Positions 59,401-64,000 of a stretch of 64,000 bases of DNA are shown piece after piece; the stretch's first letter is position 1; every line of letters begins with the position of its first letter. A program made the position numbers and the translations under genes. Under the pieces are notes generated by a model, which saw only the letters and a list, made by a program, of their open reading frames with translations, did no database searches and was not told where the DNA came from. The DNA lies in assembly GCF_018687715.1 (NCBI RefSeq), contig NC_056765.1, positions 5,568,501 through 5,632,500 on the forward strand, in the 5' to 3' direction. The stretch comes from Carya illinoinensis. Lineage: Eukaryota > Streptophyta > Magnoliopsida > Fagales > Juglandaceae.

Positions 59401-60061
59401 CGGCTCAAATCATCCATCTTTTTTCTTCTTTCCTCTACTTTGTATATTGAGTTCTGTCATTGTTTTTCCTACGTGGGGGCTCCCTCTTGTATCCTTCTGT
59501 GTATTATAATTGCATTCTTTTACGCTTTTTAATAAAATATTGAATTACATATTGAAAAAAGTGTTTGTCTCACGGCCTATATTATTCTAAAAAATTGTAT
59601 ATATCCTGGAACCTGTAACCATTAAAATAGCAAAATTTCCCCACGCAATGGCAAATCCAAATGCCCTATAACTTGAAGTTTTTCCACTTCGACATAGCAC
59701 AGGAATCAACATGGATAAGAAAAATTGCATGAGACTATCAAATGGGTCATTACCCCCAAACCCATTTATGAAATCTTATTCAAAACTTCGTCTTCTTTAG
59801 TACATCCTGACCCTTCCAAATCGAGAATCTTTACAGCTCCCAGAGACATTTAACAAACCAGAAGGAAATGGTAAAAGACAAGAGATTTGGGTTTCTACAA
59901 GCAGAGTTTTAAGAAAGAAAAATTACTAAGAATACCAAGAAAGTACTGGAGAGCAGAATATGGTAGAAAATGAGGAAAACGAAATAGAATAAGACCTGTA
60001 AGCCATCTGGTCCGCCACCGTAGGCATTATACTGAACTGCCTTCATGAGTTTCCCTGCCAT
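56401..60061 (-). CDS. CEQORH: QOR3: chloroplast-envelope quinone oxidoreductase homologue, four exons
   Basis: Minus-strand exons 59996-60061, 58248-58389, 58041-58132 and 56401-57090 (66, 142, 92 and 690 nt), 329 residues. Exon lengths and phases equal those of QOR1 and QOR2, but the protein is clearly more diverged: QYNAYGGGPDGLQ at the start, NPFDWKVQKGMLRPFLPSKF, MTNPRNGGGLAEFAVTKESL, AASGGVGHYAVQLAKLGNAH and ITPAPSSLITFALKK. Several positions (GGVGHYAVQLAKL.NAHVTATCGARNI, VIDITP) resemble Arabidopsis CEQORH more than QOR1/2 do, so this may be the ancestral-type copy. It converges on QOR2, with about 560 bases between the stops. Intron 1 (1.6 kb) carries a LINE fragment. Confidence 0.92.
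58640..59562 (+). mobile_element. 5'-truncated LINE in QOR3 intron 1
   Basis: Plus-strand scraps of an ORF2 C-terminus: RLDRPFSWKSLWQNMTPSRM, then a HLLLHC-like block reading NHIRLHCAVAGALWVLHVQV, and a 3' tail ending in AATAAAATATTG. It is antisense to QOR3 transcription. No clear target duplication found. Confidence 0.55.
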
Positions 60062-60349
60062 TTTGATAGGATCAAGAGACATGTCCGCAGCTCAAAGGAT
60101 TAAAGACTAAAGAGTGGGTGCGAAGTCCAGGAAAACAAGTGTGGAAATGCAAGGGAGGTGTGGCTCTATGGCAACCATTAGCGAGAGAGCGTCTGAAATT
60201 GTGCCATTTTGCCCGCCACGTATATCCCATGATATCAATATCAACCTCTTGTTTCTTTCTTCCAATGTAGGACGACGTGATTTTCCACAACAGACGTTAG
60301 TGATTTTCCGGGAAAGATCTTCATGGTTGACCGAATTTTAGATAAGTAT

Positions 60350-62680
60350 AGTTATTTAGATAAGCAAAGTTATTTACAGTCAGTTTTCAGTGTCGTATAG
60401 TCTTTAGAAAAAAAAAAAAAAGATTTATTATTAAAAAAATTAAATTTTTATCATGTAAATTTCGTAATTATTTATTTTTAAAAAAAAAAATATAACATTT
60501 ATATATTTTATAATTATAAATATTATTTTTCATTTTAAAAATCGATAAATTTTATCCATAAAAATATTTCTTTAACTGTTATGAAATGTAATATGTTAAA
60601 TTTTAAAATAAATTTAATATATTATATAGAATCAAGTCAATTTATAAATTTATTTTTATAATATAATTGCTAAAGTTCTCGTCTATAAATACATGAATTA
60701 TATTATTGAGATTTCGCTTTTATTACTAGTAACTTATTTAATATTATTGACGTTTTGAAAGATGTTGATATTTCTGTAACATTTATAATTGAAAAATAAT
60801 TTATTTGGTTGTCTATCTTAATCTAACAGTTGTTAAATTTAAGATAGATAACGTTAGGATGCACAGTCGTTTGAATTGAAAAATACTCTCATTTCATATT
60901 ATCTTATTATTATATATTATTTTTAATTTTTATATAAAATATAATAAATAATTTAACTTTTTTAAATATTAAAATAATAATAATATTAAAAAAATTATAT
61001 TCTAATAATATTTTATTTAATTTTTATCTAAAATTATTTTATCTTATTTCATTATCTAAATAATGTGCACTCCAAATATGCACATTAGTGCAAATAGTTT
61101 TTTTTCTTTTTCATTTAAGCATTTTTTAAATATCTTTAATCATTAAGAAAAAATATAAATTTATTAATAATCACTTTCTTAACTATTAAGAAAAAATAAA
61201 CATATATAAATGATTAGATTTGATAGACACATTTGAGAGTCATACTGACATATTTCTTCAAAATATTATTAGTATAATTTTTTTTTTTTAATTATAAGAT
61301 ACTTAAGAATGAGTGATTGCATATGTTTTGACTATCCAAGTATTTTTTTTTTTTCTATTTTTTATGCGTTTCGGTTTATTTTTGTTTGCATTTAAAGTTT
61401 TTACTATTATCAATTCAACTTTTAGGTTTGGATTGTGCACCATAATACATTTAAGATATTCTACATAAAGCATTACACCATATAACTCTACTTAATTAAT
61501 ATGTAATTTATCATTTTTGTCTTTCTATCTTAATGCTTAAATATGTATATATTTAAATAAAATAATAAAAAGTAATGCTATATATAATTATAGAATGTGC
61601 AAATACCGTACACTTCTTTAAAAAAAAGTGAGATTTATAATTAAAAATAATAATATTTTTTACGTGAGTCTCATATTTATCTACTTTTTAAAAAAGGTTG
61701 TACAACACTTATATACTCTATGACTATATCTAACATTTTTCTATATTGAATGATAAACTTATTTTTCCTACCAAATGGAATATATTAATAAAATGAGTCG
61801 TATGAGAATCATTATTATTTTTTCCTAATATCTACTTAATCAGAATACATAATAAAATAAAAAGAAATATTTTAATTATAAAATGATTTATATTATGTTG
61901 GATTGTAAAATTATTTTTATTATAAAATAAATTTAACATATCATATAAATCTAAATTATAAATTTATTTTTATATAATTTATTTATGTACGTAACACTTC
62001 TCATATTATTGTGGTAAAACTTCCCACAATGTAACTCACTATAAATATAAAAACTATTACTCATCATAAAGTAGTTTCAAAGTAATAATTTAAGTTATTA
62101 AGATATTATATTATTAAAAACCCATTAAAACAACTTTAAAGGTAAAAGAGTGATCAAACTTTACTTTCACATAATTATTAGATAATTATAAATAAAAATT
62201 TAAAAATAAGTTTATAGATTAATATTATTTAATGTGTGATTTCATGTCTACTCTATAAAAAAAATTAAGCTTTACAATTAAATATGTAACATAAAAGAAT
62301 AATACTATATATAATCGTAAAATGTATAAGTACCGTGTAATGGTTTTGAAAATTAGTAGAATTTATTATTAAAAAATTAACTTTTTTATGTAAGTTTCAT
62401 ATTTATTTTTTTAAAATAATTATATAATAATTACGTAATTATAACTATAAATATCATTTTTTTTGACGTGATTGTATATGAGGTAGGCATGTATAATAGT
62501 AAATAATTTGAAAAATTATGTTGCTATTATTATTTTTATTCATTATAGATAATTACTTAAAAAAAAAAAAGTAATTCAAAGTTTTATGAGCACAAATTCA
62601 AAAAATAAAACTTTATCTGCACGCTGTTCCGTATTTGATTTTTATTTTTAAAATAAAAATAAACTGGTAATCAATTTCCC
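60350..62680. other. Gene-free AT-rich stretch with several MITE copies
   Basis: MITE family B copies at about 60395-60535, 61565-61740 and 62295-62460. A MITE family A copy (reversed) lies at 60880-61060. A copy of the repeat at 1010-1260 lies at about 61065-61260. No protein-coding frame of note. Confidence 0.5.
61565..61740. repeat. MITE family B, best copy
   Basis: Outer arms ATGCTATATATAATTATAGA and (reversed) TTAGATATAGTCATAGAGTA pair imperfectly. The centre has AAGTGAGATTTATAATT facing GTGAGTCTCATATTTAT. No coding capacity. Confidence 0.5.
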
Positions 62681-62681
62681 C

Positions 62682-63963
62682 TATAAATACTCACCTCGGC
62701 CGCCGAATTGTTTCTCCGTTTCCTACATTTGGGGGTGGTGTGGGGTCTTTCTACCGAGAGAACTCCATCAAGAAAGCAGAGAGAGAGAGAGAGAGAGTCG
62801 TCTCGTTCATAATCAAACCCCCAAGAATTGAAGATCTGAATTAACTTTGTACTCTGATAGGATCACACGTACAGATACACAGAGAAAGAAAGAGAGAGAG
62901 AGAGATACAGACACTTCGATTTGATTGTATCTCTCTTTTCTTTTATTTTATTTTCTTTTTCTGCTGTTTTTCCTTTCTGTCTGTGGGAATAAGATCTTCT
63001 CGTCATTCTCCTCATGCAATGTCTGCGTCCTGTCCACCACTGTCATAAAAGAAACCCTCAGATTTCCTTTCTTGTTTCTCTCCTTTTTTTCCCGGGAGTT
63101 TTTCTTCTTCTCCAACATTAAAAGCACTTAATTTTAATTCTAGAACGCCTGTTTTTAAATGATTGGTATTTCTTTTATGCGTTTGGGATATTGAAGCTAG
63201 GGTTTTCTTTTTCTTTTCTTTTCTTCCTCTTCTTTATGTAAGTGGGTATTGTGCTTGACATTTTTGGTGGTTGGACTTTCTAGGGTTTGGTTACATCTTC
63301 AGTGGGAGAAAACCTAATTCTGTTCATTCTAATAAAATACCATTAGGGCTACCGGCGGAGGATTAGAGATTGTATATACAAGGACTTTGGGGATTATATT
63401 GTACAGCTTGGTTTCAATTGTTGCTGGAAGCGGGAAGTGTGGGTTCAGTGGCTTTTATTCTGAGTTCGAACATTGAATCTGCGAGATTGGATATTGGGGA
63501 TTGCCTCTGAACACGAACCAATAGATGCCTTGAGTTATATATTCTTCATGGTTTTGAGGCACTGGGAATTCATCTCTATTTCAAGGTCGTGGTTATTGTT
63601 GCATTTGTTATATATAGGTTCTTTAGTTAGGAAATGCTCCTGATACTGGTTTTTGCTGATGGGCAGGTGATTGTATTTTATTGGCCTAGTGAGAAACACA
63701 GGTCGACTGATTGGGAATTACTAAATTTGTCGACAAAGCCGATCTAGTGGACGGATCTTGATCGAATATAATCTGGCTAGAGACAGTTGAGCTGATTCAG
63801 TATTTATTACAGTGGAGTTTTGGGCTTTTGAGTCTAGCGGCTACTTTTGTCTTGGGGGTTTGATTACTTCGTAGAGTCAGAGAAGTTCTATTGTTATAGA
63901 GGGCAGAAACTGGTCTGCAACGGTGATTTTGAAGGGTCATGAAAGAGCTTTTTTGAGCTGGAA
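62682..63963 (+). promoter_or_regulatory. Promoter and long leader of the right-edge gene
   Basis: TATAAATA at 62682-62689 in an otherwise bare upstream region. A GA-repeat-rich transcribed leader follows (GA runs at about 62779-62797 and 62891-62905, then CT-rich 62930-63120). It is about 1.2 kb long, contains many upstream ATGs (for example 63937, a five-codon uORF) and probably an intron; a candidate acceptor is at TGGGCAG, about 63659-63665. Confidence 0.45.
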
Positions 63964-64000
63964 ATGAGTGCAGGGTCATGTTGCATGGGCAGGGGCCTAG
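63964..64000 (+). CDS. Start of an unidentified protein (runs off right edge)
   Basis: ATG at 63964, preceded in frame by a TGA nine codons upstream. The 12 readable codons give MSAGSCCMGRGL. That is too short to assign a family. A start here is supported by its place after a long leader downstream of a TATA box, but an exon of a different frame cannot be ruled out. Confidence 0.35.
   Translation, partial: MSAGSCCMGRGL

Noticed and set aside
1..64000. tRNA, rRNA, organellar insertion or bacterial-type operon
   Set aside because: No cloverleaf, rRNA core or organelle gene was recognised on reading both strands. A tRNAscan or organelle BLAST would be decisive.

Overview
The window is nuclear DNA from a flowering plant, probably a woody eudicot. 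The evidence is spliced genes with GT/AG introns, AT-rich intergenic DNA, and Ty1/copia, Ty3/gypsy, L1-type LINE, hAT-like and MITE insertions. The genes match plant families: Ninja/AFP, ERD2-like, CYP82-type P450 and chloroplast-envelope quinone oxidoreductase. I tentatively favour Fagales from the overall repeat style, but nothing in the window proves it.

Left part (1-6,400). The 5' end of a Ninja/AFP-family gene runs off the left edge on the minus strand, with CACGTG boxes in its upstream DNA. A complete six-exon ERD2-like gene (3111-5595, minus) follows. Its last two exons are only visible after splicing, because the open frame runs on into intron 5.

Middle (6,540-35,150). This is a wrecked CYP82-like P450 locus and a pile of transposons. 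A gag-only copia element (7484-22248) sits exactly at the P450 intron/exon junction. It contains a 10.4-kb Sirevirus-type copia element (8059-18512, TSD CTATT) and a 2.1-kb solo gypsy LTR (18952-21031, TSD CAACT). A hAT-like element sits in P450 exon 1. A small intact membrane-protein gene (25730-26182) follows, with a 5.6-kb L1-type LINE inserted just after it. Beyond that are a third P450 scrap, an older LINE remnant, a poly(A)-tailed retroposon and another hAT-like element.

Right part (35,500-60,100). There are three intact 329-codon quinone oxidoreductase genes of the CEQORH family. QOR1 (36151-39362, plus) and QOR2 (52639-55844, plus) are recent duplicates. QOR3 (56401-60061, minus) is older and converges on QOR2. 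The order P450 pseudogene, LINE remnant, QOR occurs twice (6.5-39.9 kb and 42.0-56.4 kb), so I infer a tandem segmental duplication later inflated by different insertions in each copy. The far right is AT-rich MITE-laden DNA followed by the promoter and leader of a plus-strand gene that starts at the edge.

I found no previously undescribed molecular system. The most informative content is the layered history: nested insertions that can be ordered, a duplicated gene and pseudogene block with a mappable breakpoint, and spliced genes that open reading frames alone would misdescribe.
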